Source: Symsagittifera roscoffensis (taxonomy: Eukaryota > Xenacoelomorpha > Acoela > Convolutidae). Taken from it: a stretch of DNA of 64,000 bases. The position numbers and the translations under genes were made by a program. Where the stretch lies: the NCBI RefSeq assembly GCF_963678635.1, contig NC_087069.1:52860251-52924250 (forward strand). The letters are read 5' to 3'. Below are positions 1 to 10,420 of this stretch, in pieces. Below the pieces are notes generated by a model. That model saw nothing but the letters and a program-made list of their open reading frames with translations. It ran no database searches and was not told the DNA's origin. Position 1 is the first letter of the stretch. The number at the start of each line of letters is the position of its first letter.

Positions 1-540
1 AATGCTAAAAAATCAAAACCTTCTACTTCATTCCATTTTTTATCCGCCATGAACACACTTCCTGTTTTACTAGTCAGTGTTTTCAATTATTTTGCAATTT
101 GACTAAGATTAATTTAATATTAAGAGTCACCTTGCATTTGTCATCTTCCTTATCTTCGGTGAATCTTTGTCCCACAGCGGTTTCTTTCTTAGCTCCAGAT
201 ATGTCTGTCCTGTTAAACCCGCTATCCACCTGACTTCATTCTCTGCAGCGTCTTGTCGATCCTTGTTCTATTTTACTCTCACCTCAGATAAACTTTTCGG
301 TACTTATTTCAGATCTTTCTTGCGCGATGTCAGTTGCTGTTTAAACATCGAGCCGGTCTCTCTGCTCTACATTTCATTCTTCAAAGTTTTTTTCTTAAAT
401 TTCACTTGAAACTGTTCATTCCTCGCTTCAGCTGAGATGCAGTCAGTTTAAATCTTTTTGGAAGTTTTTGTCGAAATGACAAATTTTGCTTTGTAATTTA
501 TCACCGATAAACTTGAATTCGTTTTTCGATAGTATCCAAA
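1..540. other. Left flank, no gene recognised
   Basis: AT-rich sequence with only short open frames that look like chance. It ends where the tandemly duplicated segment carrying the Gypsy LTR begins. I see no RNA gene or repeat in it. Confidence 0.5.
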
Positions 541-1141
541 GTGCGCTCTGAACGGCGAGACTTGTATTGGTTCTTCTTCATTCCATCCTAAGTCCCTAAT
601 GATTACTGAAATTAAGTTTAACTTTTAAAAATATTAAGCGTATGAATTAACTCGCATTTTTGTTTCTGGTTTGAGTTGATCGTTCGACAAATCCACACAC
701 ACTGTGGTCGCCCACCTTTGAGAACTATTGTTCAATGTTTTTGCTATTGTTCGAACTTTTTTTCATAGGTCAGGCATAGTCAAATTTGATTTCTTGGCCA
801 GCTCTATTACCAGCAGTAGGTGTTTGCTAGGTATTTCTTTACTTAGATGTTTAGTAATTTTGCCAAATCTTGTTTTTATGAATTTGGGGCCACCACAAGT
901 ATTTCGACACTACTGACAGTGCTTCGTGTCTCTGGTGCCCCCTGTTTAACCTGCCATTACTGCTGGCCCTAGTTGCTCTCGACCAGCCAGTCGGTTATTC
1001 AACAAAATGCTGTCAACCACTACTGCCATTTGGTTCCACTGTGGGATGGCATTTTGTCCTGTCATCTCGAAACCCTTCTTGCACCATCCTTCTACATCAC
1101 AACGTGAGTGGTTTAGCCAGATATCCTCGGACGTTAGTTCT

Positions 1142-1487
1142 TGTCAAAGGTGATACTCTATGCTAACATTATAACTTCTAACTTACATTAAGCTCTGACC
1201 TATGACCACGTTAATTTAAAATACCTGCCAAAAGCGCAACGGCTTTTGGTAGATCTTAAGAGATTATTCTTTGTCAATTTTGATATGCAACCAATCTTGT
1301 GGAACTGAATCTTAATTCAACCTTTTTATTATCTCTTAAACTTAGCGTAGTTACCTTAGTCTTTTATTTAGTCTTAAATAAAAGCCTACACAAATTGTAG
1401 GAGTCTTAACCCGATATGTCTTAAATTAGTCTTAATTTAAGTTCAACCAGTATTAACCTATAGACGGTTTATCCTAATTTTTCAACA
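1142..1487 (+). repeat. Gypsy LTR, copy A
   Basis: 346-bp LTR that begins TGTCAAAGG and ends TTCAACA, so it has TG...CA ends. It is directly followed by a tRNA-type primer-binding site. It contains a strong inverted repeat, CCAAAAGC...GCTTTTGG, an AATAAA polyadenylation signal and a second small hairpin (CCTACA...TGTAGG), all plausible R/U5 elements. The same sequence recurs at 3085-3430 and, truncated, at 10130-10420. This copy belongs to the duplicated 5' segment and does not precede a full pol. Confidence 0.85.
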
Positions 1488-2317
1488 TGGCGCAGTCAAA
1501 CGAGTCGAACCTACGAGGACTAGAGTTTTTTTGGAACACTACATCGAGCGAAAACCAACACGACTGGGAAAGGTGGTCGGAAAAGTTCCAATTAACTATC
1601 CTCGCGAAAGATTCCGTGGACATTGAAGATGTAACCAACCCACCGGTAAGAACTGAATTAACATAGCCAATGACAAAATCAGCGGAACCATCCGATGATC
1701 AAGCCCATCGGGCGGAAAAAGAAGAACAACACCGGATAGCTATCCAAAATTTTAACGAAGGAATGAGAAAGAGGAGGGCAGAAGTCAATGCAAAGTTTAA
1801 CGGACTCCAAATCGGAGATTTTCACAAGATGTTAAAGTCACAATTATACCTGGCTCTCGGAAAAGAAGGACAGAAATGCTTCTCACATAAAAGTCCTGGG
1901 AAAAGATTACTGGATATTAACTTTGCTGAATTCTGGGAATTACTCAAAACTACTTTTACGGTCACTACAAACCTAACATACAACAGATTCAAATTCTTTG
2001 GTCAGAGACAGAAAGAGAACGAGTCTTTAGTGAAATTCCATGAAATATTATCCGAGTTGGCAAAAAACTGTAAGCTGGGGGAGCTCGAGTCTGAGCTAGT
2101 CAGAGACATCTTCATTACAAACATGCGAAACGTTGACATACAAAAGAAATTATGCATCGAATACTTGACTCCAGAAAACGTGCTATCTTATGTACCACTC
2201 CATGAGAAAGGTACCAAAATTCATCAACAGTACCTAAAATTTCCTACCTATAATGCGGTAAAGAGACCACAATACATTAAAAACGAAACCGACTCTAAAT
2301 ATCGTCGAAAACAGTAA
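1487..2317 (+). pseudogene. gag: Gypsy gag fragment, copy A
   Basis: The Gag frame opens at an ATG that overlaps the LTR end and PBS (1487), runs 59 codons, meets an in-frame TAG (1664-1666) and continues in the same frame to 2317. The first part has the W...W...F pattern typical of Gypsy Gag N-termini. The second part has a capsid-like helical region (FAEFWELL, KFHEILSELAKNCKLGELES). The sequence is cut before the zinc knuckle by the duplication junction, so no functional nucleocapsid remains. The TAG is shared with copy B and therefore predates the duplication. Confidence 0.8.
1488..1497 (+). promoter_or_regulatory. Primer-binding site, copy A
   Basis: TGGCGCAGTC lies immediately after the LTR end. 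This is the type of PBS used by several insect Gypsy elements of the 17.6/297 group, which match a tRNA-Ser 3' end from memory. The same decamer follows LTR copy B. Confidence 0.7.
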
Positions 2318-3084
2318 GTGCCGCAACTGTGGTCAGCAGTTCAAGTGCGCTCTGAACGGCGAGACTTGTATTGGTTCCTCTTCATTCCATCCTAAGTCCC
2401 TAATGAGTACTGAAATTAAGTTTAACTTTTAAAAATATTAAGCGTATGAAATAACTCGCATTTTTGTTTCTGGTTTGAGTTGATCGTTCGACAAATCCAC
2501 ACACACTGTGGTCGCCCACCTTTGAGAACTATTGTTCAATGTTTTTGCTATTGTTCGAACTTTCTTTTCATGGTTCTGGGTTTCTTGTGTGTATTTTTTT
2601 GTTCGCAGGAAAATGTTTGTAGCCTTATCGCTAGTTGATTTTGTTACTTTTACGACTGAACTTTTGAAAAATTATGTATTGCCACAAGTTATGTGTTATA
2701 AATACACATTGGTCAGGCATAGTCTAATTTGATTTCTTGGACAGCTCTATTACCAGCTGTAGGTGTTTGCTAGGTATTTCTTTACTTAGGTGTTTAGTAA
2801 TTTTGTCAAATCTTGTTTTTATGAATTTGGGGCCACCACAAGTATTTCGACACTACTGACAGTGCTTCGTGTCTCTGGTGCCCCCTGTTTAACCTGCCAT
2901 TACTGCTGGCCCTAGTTGCTCTCGACCAGCCGGTCGGTTATTCAACAAAATGCTGTCAACCACTACTGCCATTTGGTTCCACTGTGGGATGGCATTTTGT
3001 CCTGTCATCTCGAAACCCTTCTTGCACCATCCTTCTACATCACAACGTGAGTGGTTTAGCCAGATATCCTCGGACGTTAGTTCT

Positions 3085-3430
3085 TGTCAAAGGTGATACT
3101 CTATGCTACCATTATAACTTCTAACTTACATTAAGCTCTGACCTATGACCACGTTAATTTAAAATACCTGCCAAAAGCGCAACGGCTTTTGGTAGATCTT
3201 AAGAGATTATTCTTTGTCAATTTTGATATGCAACCAATCTTGTGGAACTGAATCTTAATTCAACATTTTTATTATCTCTTAAACTTAGCGTAGTTACCTT
3301 AGTCTTTTATTTAGTCTTAAATAAAAGCCTACACAAATTGTAGGAATCTTAACCCGATATGTCTTAAATTAGTCTTAATTTAAGTTCAACCAGTATTAAC
3401 CTATAGACAGTTTATCCTAATTTTTCAACA
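3085..3430 (+). repeat. Gypsy 5' LTR (copy B)
   Basis: 346-bp LTR nearly identical to copy A. It has TG...CA ends and the same hairpin and AATAAA signal, and it is followed by the PBS at 3431. As the LTR contiguous with gag-pol, it is taken as the true 5' LTR. Confidence 0.87.
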
Positions 3431-4438
3431 TGGCGCAGTCAAACGAGTCGAACCTACGAGGACTAGAGTTTTTTTGGAACACTACATCGAGCGAAAACCA
3501 ACACGACTGGGAAAGGTGGTCGGAAAAGTTCCAATTAACTATCATCGCGAAAGATTCCGTGGACATTGAAGATGTAACCAACCCACCGGTAAGAACTGAA
3601 TTAACATAGCCAATGGCAAAACCAGCGGAACCATCCGATGATCAAGCCCGTCGGGCGGAAAAAGAAGAACAACACCGGATAGCTATCCAAAATTTTAACG
3701 AAGGAATGAGAAGGAGGAGGGCAGAAGTCAATGCAAAGTTTAACGGACTCCAAATCGGAGATTTTCACAAGAAGTTAAAGTCACAATTATACCTGGCTCT
3801 CGGAAAAGAAGGACAGAAATGCTTCTCACATAAAAGTCCTGGGAAAAGATTACTGGATATTAACTTTGCTGAATTCTGGGAATTACTCAAAACTACTTTT
3901 ACGGTCACTACAAACCTAACATACGACAGATTTAAATTCTTTGGTCGGAGACAGAAAGAGAACGAGTCTTTAGTGAAATTCCATGAAATATTATCCGAGT
4001 TGGCAAAAAACTGTAAGCTGGGGGAGCTCGAGTCTGAGCTAGTCAGAGACATCTTCATTACAAATATGCGAAACGTTGACATACAAAAGAAATTATGCAT
4101 CGAATACTTGACTCCAGAAAACGTTCTATCTTATGTACCACTCCATGAGAAAGGTACCAAAATTCATCAACAGTACCTAAAATTTCCTACCTATAATGCG
4201 GTACAGAGACCACAATACATTAAAAACGAAACCGACTCTAAATATCGTCGAAAACAGTAAGTGCCGCAACTGTGGTCAGCAGTTCAAGAAAGGACACCTA
4301 ACGACATGCCCAGCTAGAGACAGAAACTGCAATACGTGCGGACGCAATACACTGCAGGAGTTCAGCATGAACGCAAACAAACATAGTAGAAAAAACCAAA
4401 CACTCCAGGAAAACGAAAACACCAGTGCTAACCCGCGG
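3430..4438 (+). pseudogene. gag: Gypsy gag with nucleocapsid (copy B)
   Basis: Same Gag as copy A: an ATG overlapping the LTR end, an in-frame TAG after 59 codons, then a capsid region open to 4260. A frameshift near 4230-4260 moves the frame to one carrying the nucleocapsid zinc knuckle. Its visible cysteines are CRNCG, TTCPA and NCNTCG, with a His in GHLTTC. The CxxCx(7)HxxxC pattern followed by CxxC resembles the Gag of K02A2.6-like Gypsy elements. The shift may be decay, because no canonical slippery heptamer is evident. Confidence 0.82.
3431..3440 (+). promoter_or_regulatory. Primer-binding site, copy B
   Basis: TGGCGCAGTC directly abuts the 3' end of the 5' LTR. It is the same site as in copy A. 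Confidence 0.7.
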
Positions 4439-4449
4439 TAAGATCCCGA

Positions 4450-4870
4450 ATTCGAAGTCAACTTAGATGATTTTCTAGTTCTAGCAGTTGATACGGATAC
4501 CCAAATAAATGCAGTCGAAGACAAGATCGAACGCGGAGTGAGAACCGTATTTAACCACGAAGGTTTAGAACTAAAAAAGACGTTGATGGTATCTCTGGGA
4601 AATTTCAATCCTTACTGCACAGAAATACAGACTGACTCAGCAAGTCCAGTCTCACTCATGAAAAAAGAATTAAATCACGAACTGAAGATATGAGATAGAT
4701 TCTTAAAACTAGAACACGTGGACGAACTAACAAAGAAAGCGTACAAAGGCTTTGGGAGCACGATAAACATCATTGGACGAGTTCGGGTGAGAATTCGATC
4801 GAAGGGCTGGGACGCTAGGGATCAGAAACTATTCATTACTGAAGGTGCAGAAAGAAATCTCCTCGAAACG
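4450..4870 (+). pseudogene. Gypsy aspartic protease remnant
   Basis: Open segments downstream of the nucleocapsid contain a D-S-A-S-P-V-S-L motif near 4635. It corresponds to the retroviral-type aspartic protease active site (D-[ST]-[GA]) with its following flap-side strand. A stop codon interrupts the frame near 4690. Only this motif and the position between nucleocapsid and RT support the assignment. No joined product can be read. Confidence 0.55.
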
Positions 4871-5040
4871 ACATATTACCAAACCTGGGAATAGTAGTAC
4901 TCCAGAAACAACCTCCACTCAACGGGACAGAGCTACGGAGAACTCAGAAAAGATCACCCATCGGGATAGACGTCAATCAAATAAGACTTGCATCGGACAA
5001 GAAACCTGATCAAAACCAAGATACACCATCACAAAGTGAG

Positions 5041-6957
5041 TTTAAAGCATACATATCATAACAATTTTCAGACCTCACAAAAAGATCCGGTAGCTCAAAG
5101 AATTTTATAATTAACGCTTATTTTAACGAACCATTAAAGCCAATACAGGTAAAGGGAAAACGCATTCCAGTTCATCTTCTCCCTAAAGTTAAATTATGTA
5201 TTGACCAATTGCTAAGAGTTGGTCATATCGAAAAACTGTCTAGATGTTCTGAAGATTGTTTCATCTCCCCTATCGTAATAACAGCCAAAAGAGCCAGAAC
5301 AATTAAACTGGCATTAAACTCGAAATTATTGAACAAACAGATATTTCGCAATAGATATCAAATGCCGAATCTATTTGAATAAATTGACAACGTAGCTGTT
5401 ACGATTAGCGGCCACGATGAAAACAACATTTGGTTCTCATCGATCGATCTAAAGTACGCATATAGCCAAATACCGCTTTCAAAAAAGGCAAGTAACCAAT
5501 GTAACTTCAACATCGTGGGGGGAGAAGTAACAGGCTCTTACTGTTTTAAAAGCGGATTCTATGGACTAGGCGATATGCCTAATAAATTTCAACGCATAAT
5601 GGACCGTCTGACGGAAAAACTACCAAACACTCATTGTTACCTTGACGATATCCTAATTTGGACCGTGGGTAGCGAGGATGAACACAAAAAACTAGTTATC
5701 AACGTTTTAAAAACGCTAGATGACAAAGGCTTACCCATAAAATGGGAGAAATGCACATTCTTGACTCATAACATAGAATGGTTGGGATTTAAAATCGACG
5801 CAAAAGGGACGACACCACTAATACATAAATCAGACGCTATCAGAAACCTGAAAGAACCAAGTTGTATCAAAGATATAAGATCACTAATGGGATCTATTAA
5901 CCAATTCAACAAGTTTATACCAAACATGGCGTCTTTATCAGCACCGTTTAGAGAATTGATACGAACCGTTACGAATCTCCACTTTGACGTAAAACTGAAA
6001 ACCCGAGTGAAATGCGACGCATCTCCTTTGGGACTGGGCGCGTCCATCAAACAAGACCATCGGGGGAATTGAAAAATGGTAGCGTTTGCTAGCAGATTTT
6101 TAAATGTCGCTGAATTAAAATACAGCACCAATGAACTTGAATTGCTGGGTCTAGTGTGGGCATTAGATCATTTTAAAAACTATTTACTGGGCAAACAATT
6201 CTCAATTCTAACAGACCATAAGGCCTAAATAGGAGCACTGAGAGACGACAAATACACTAAAACGGCTCAATCACGTCTCGCCCGTTGGGCAGACAAATTA
6301 CTACCGTTCGACTTTACCGTCGAACATTTACCGGGTAAAGACATGGGATTTGTTGATTACCTATCCCGACACCCATCGGGCAAACCCGTACCGGTCTCAC
6401 TCGACGACGAAAAGGTTGTTATCGCCTCGGTAAATCAAACTAGTACACTCCTAGGTTTTGATCATCTGATGCCGAGATATTCGTGGCCGCAAATAAGAAA
6501 TAAATTCTCCCAACACTTCTTATCACATGACGTCATGCACTAAAATACTATTGGCCAGTCGACAGATAATATGACCTGCCAAGAAATAGAACGTGAGAAA
6601 CGAATTGCGAACGCCGCTGAAACTTTCCAAGCTATAGTTAACTACTCTAACATTTCAGTGTGCCAAAATTCTCACTCGCGAACGGAAGATTGTGACTCAT
6701 CCTGCAAAATCAACGATTTTTTTACCATCTTCAAAAGACTGAAAGATATGGCTGAACAGCTAGAACTTACTGAACATATTGAACACTATAAAACTGATAA
6801 TATGGATACTTTAACACCAAGCACTAGCAACCCGTCGGATAATCCCTTAGAAAGATCACCTAGTAAGAAGAAAACAGTCAAAGTTAACATATTTCCATTC
6901 TCTTGGCCAGAAATATTCTATTCGAAATTATGTCTTTATTATCAAAACAAGATCTAG
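5041..6957 (+). pseudogene. pol: Gypsy reverse transcriptase-RNase H
   Basis: One continuous frame with in-frame stops at 5380 (TAA), 6070 (TGA), 6226 (TAA) and 6541 (TAA). RT finger and palm motifs are present: SSIDLKYAYSQIPL near 5440, the GLGDMPNKFQRIMD segment near 5565 and the catalytic YLDD box near 5640, followed by thumb sequence. RNase H follows, with VKCDASPLGLGA near 6010, STNELELLGLVWAL near 6130, LTDHKA near 6210 and the terminal VDYLSRHP near 6353. After 6541 a charged linker (to 6957) leads toward integrase. The enzyme converts element RNA to DNA. Four stops make this copy inactive. Confidence 0.9.
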
Positions 6958-7079
6958 TTCTGAAAAAGAATAATTGAAGCAATTGAGGAAGACCGCAAAC
7001 AAGATATTTTACAATTGGGAAATTACTATAAATCGTACATGAATAATTTACACGTCAGCGGAGGATGTCTTTATTTGTA

Positions 7080-8230
7080 CAATCGACTAGTTATCCAGGC
7101 ATGCTTGAGATCGAAAATGCTCCACTGATTACACGAAGCCCACCCAGGCCAGTTTGTAATGAAAAGTCTGGCAACCCAATACATCTGGTGGCCAAAAATT
7201 TATCGTGAGATCCAAGTTCACAATAAAAATTTGAAACCTCTTTCGAACCATAATACCCTCGGGAAACTCCCAACGGTCAAAGAACCAAACCAAGAAATGG
7301 AATTAGATTTCGCCGGTCCGTTACCACTAGTATGGGGAACAAAAAAACAGATTGGTATGCGTGGACAGATTTTCGAAGTTCCCATCTGCTCAAATAACAT
7401 CCAGCACATCAGCAAAATCTATCATAAACTTTCTTAGCAAATGTATAGCTCTACGAGGGATAACTAGAACTATCAGAACAGATCGGGGATCTGGTTATAT
7501 TTCCAAAGAAGTTAGAGAATTTTGCCACGAACATAACATAAAAGTTATATTTAGCCCAGTGGGCGATCATAGAGCCACGGGACTAGTAAAACGCTTAATT
7601 AGAACCATTAAGGAAATGCTCTTAGTTATGGCAAAAGAACGCCCAAAACCATCACTAGAATCTGCATTACTGGAGATAATAAAATGCTTAAGAACGGTAA
7701 CACAACAGTCGCTTAACTGCTCTCCCTTCGAAGCACACTTTGGTAGATCACCAAATATTATCTGGCATAATCTAGTCAAGTCACCATCCTCAGATAACCT
7801 TGATTGGAACAAAAACTTGTTATGCATAGATAGGGGCAGAAAACTCATGAGTCGAGAAAGAAGACACGACTGGGACGCCCCCGACGACATTGAGGACGGA
7901 GATCTGGACGAGAACTCATCATCTTAGATGATATTTCTAATGCTGTGAGATATGTCCCAACCAGTGCTGGGTCTCCAGTGAAAGTGCTCTCCCGCGCAGA
8001 AAAAAGAGATGCCTTGGGCTTACAAAACTCAGTGCTGAACAACCCGCCGGGTAAGACCACTATATATAGAAAAGTTCAGGATAGATCGAAGAGTGAACCA
8101 TTCTATAGAGAACTTAAGGAGGAAATAGTAAGGGAGTCAGACCACACAATTACTCTAAAAAATAGGAAAACAATACGTAAATCTGACTTAGCCATCAAAA
8201 AACAACCAGCTCTGAAGAAACCGAGCCCGA
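7080..8230 (+). pseudogene. Gypsy integrase remnant
   Basis: Integrase of the retroviral DDE class, broken by frame changes near 7130 and 7350. The zinc-binding end keeps its histidines (LHEAHPGQ) and the QYIWWPKI segment, but the expected CxxC is not visible. The core keeps the first Asp (LDFAGPL near 7305) and the second Asp (RTDRGSGY near 7480). The usual GLvER motif reads GLVKR near 7583, so the catalytic Glu is replaced by Lys. The C-terminal strand-rich segment TITLKNRKTIRKSDLA (near 8150) matches the end domain of Gypsy integrases. Confidence 0.85.
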
Positions 8231-9542
8231 GAAAGAGAAACCAATTAGTCAAATTCTATGCAACAAAGGGCCTGAGGAAGACAACGAAACCTCAAAGAAA
8301 TGTCGGTTTCAAAAGTTCAAGAGCGACTCAAAAGAAAAGAGACCTCAGGCTAAATTTGAAGAACTCGATATTGCGAGGCGGAACGCGGTGATGAATAGTT
8401 CTTGAGAGACACTCCTTAGAGAGGAGGAGGAGCAACGGAAAAGGTTCAGATTCCCGATTGGCCTCAAACGTGACCACGAGTCAATCCCGCTGGGTAAACC
8501 TGACATCCAAGAATTCGTGAAAACGAATACAGAACGACGAACAATTCAACAGAAAACTCATCAAACGACAACGCCAGCTATCTAATTTCGCTAAAGGAAT
8601 TAAAGACTAAACTTTAAACGATTTAGAAAAATCAACAGAATACCCATCACCAGATCAAGCAGATCATAAAGCTGAAATCAAGGATCAGACCGAACCGAAA
8701 GTAGAACGGACCGAGTTTTCACTGATCGATCTTGACTCAGAGGACATAACACAGCGTCTCACCTAACTCCAACACTAATTTTCCTGGACAGCCACGAAAA
8801 AGCAGACAAAGGTAACAAAGAACTGTCAATTTCTCCTGAAAACCTCAGTACAGAACGAACCGAAAAGATTGCCGACCCGATTACAATCGCGGAAGCAGAG
8901 AATCAACAACTAGAGGTTACTTCTACCAAGACAACATCGAAATTGTCCGGTACTGCAAAGAGAAAAGCTTCATCACCGGTGAAATCACCGACCTCCAAAA
9001 AATTGCCCGGTTTTTACGAACTACATAACCAAAGACCCATGCGAGTTAGTCAGCCCCCAACGATGCTAGGTGAGAGAGTGTTTACTAGTGTAGTAGATTT
9101 ATCGGATGAGAATTTAGACGTCCCAACACTCCATCGATTTCACACCCCACCATACTGCCCAATAATTTAGGCAACCTCTATCGAAATGGTGAGTCATCAA
9201 ATTGATGTGGTAGACCTAACAACCCCGACACCACCGTCGACATCGGATCCAACGACAGTGGATTTGCTAGAAGAAAGCTTTGGATATTCCAGCGGTACAT
9301 CTTACCCAAGTGAACCACGCAAGAAGGTACAATTCAGCCCCGAGGTTCACACTAATCGATTTCACCCATCGGGCCTACCCTCCGAAGCAACGGAGTCAGT
9401 ATCTAACCCAATTTTACTTGATCCAGACTTGCTAAACTCCCCTTCTATCATTTCGGCGATAGAACTCTTAGGACGGCCAATGAAGCTCGACGAACTGAGA
9501 AGATGGACAATCAATCGAGCCGCAAACCGGGACGCAGTTTAG
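8231..9542 (+). pseudogene. Gypsy 3' coding remnants, low complexity
   Basis: Several short open stretches follow the integrase. They are basic and rich in Lys, Arg, Ser and Pro (7945-8391, 8943-9170, 9186-9542) with stops and shifts between them. The last two contain repeated TPxxPS- and FHP-like segments. I see no envelope hallmark such as a signal peptide, a furin site or a transmembrane segment, so this is probably a disordered C-terminal Pol extension or a degraded third ORF. Confidence 0.4.
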
Positions 9543-10129
9543 ATCTGCTGAGGAGTACTAACTTCGTCATTAAAGCTCAAACTTTCAAAATCTCTCATTC
9601 AGTAACTCTTTAAACTCAGTGTTTTTTTTGTTTCTGATCTATGTTGCTTAACACTATGACGCAGTTATAGTTATATATTCACCTCATTACCGGCCTAATA
9701 CGCCACGTTTAGATTTTCTCGAGCTACATTAAATTATAACTAGAGTCATAAAACAGTACATTTATTTACTTATTAAACTTATCTCGCCCATCGGGTGCTA
9801 CCGTGGGATAAACTCACAACCATTTGGGTGCTATCATCTCGCCTATGGAGTCTTATCGCGGGGTTTTCCTTTCCCCGCTAGCGTACTCACTAATACATTC
9901 CCGAGTGTAACGAACAGCTTATATTTTAGTTAGTTTATCTCATCCATCAGTTGCTAACGGGGAATAATCTCATGATTGAACTGCTTCAGTATCATGTCAT
10001 TATCATGCTACTGTCTCGCCCTTCGGGCCCTCGTGCGGGGTTTTCCCGACCACTGTACCCACCTATCTATCCCGTTAACATTCCTTTTGCGTGGCGAAAG
10101 TATAGTATAAACAATTTTTCGCGGGGAAG
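9543..10129 (+). other. Gypsy 3' untranslated region with polypurine tract
   Basis: Non-coding, with short imperfect repeats containing TCTCGCCC(A/T)TCGGG (around 9785, 9838 and 10013). It ends in GCGGGGAAGG directly before the 3' LTR, a good polypurine tract for plus-strand priming. Confidence 0.55.
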
Positions 10130-10420
10130 GTCAAAGGTGATACTCTATGCTAACATTATAACCTCTAACTTATTTTAAGCCTTGAACTATGACCACGTTA
10201 AATTAAAATACCTGCCAAAAGCGCAACGGCTTTTGGTAGATCTTGAGAGATTGTTCATTGTCAATTTTGATATGCAACCAATCTTGTGGAACTGAATCTT
10301 AATTCAACCTTTTTATGATCTCTTAAGCATAGCGTAGTTACCTTAGTATTTTATTTAGTCTTAAATAAAAGCCTACACAAATTGTAGGAATCTTAACCCG
10401 ATCTGTCTTAAATTAGTCTT
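10130..10420 (+). repeat. Gypsy 3' LTR, truncated
   Basis: Matches the first roughly 290 bp of the 5' LTRs (TCAAAGGTGATACTC...), including the hairpin and AATAAA signal. It stops at TTAAATTAGTCTT, about 55-70 bp before the expected LTR end. The missing end prevents a target-site-duplication test. Confidence 0.85.

Larger units (their letters stand above)
541..2344 (+). repeat. Tandem duplication, unit A (flank + LTR + partial gag)
   Basis: This segment is repeated almost exactly at 2345-4285. It contains about 600 bp of non-LTR flank, a full LTR, the primer-binding site and gag up to the first nucleocapsid cysteines. There it is cut and joined directly to the start of unit B. The junction near 2342-2345 shares only the trinucleotide CAA between the two partners, which suggests a microhomology-mediated or unequal-exchange event. 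Unit A lacks about 137 bp that unit B has at roughly 2571-2708. Confidence 0.88.
2345..4285 (+). repeat. Tandem duplication, unit B
   Basis: Second copy of the 541-2344 segment, in direct orientation. It is about 137 bp longer because of an extra stretch near 2571-2708. It continues uninterrupted into the rest of gag-pol, so it is the 5' end that belongs to the retrotransposon proper. Confidence 0.88.

Noticed and set aside
8231-9542. Gypsy env gene
   Set aside because: The frames are disordered and basic or Pro-rich with no membrane segment, so an envelope assignment is not supported.
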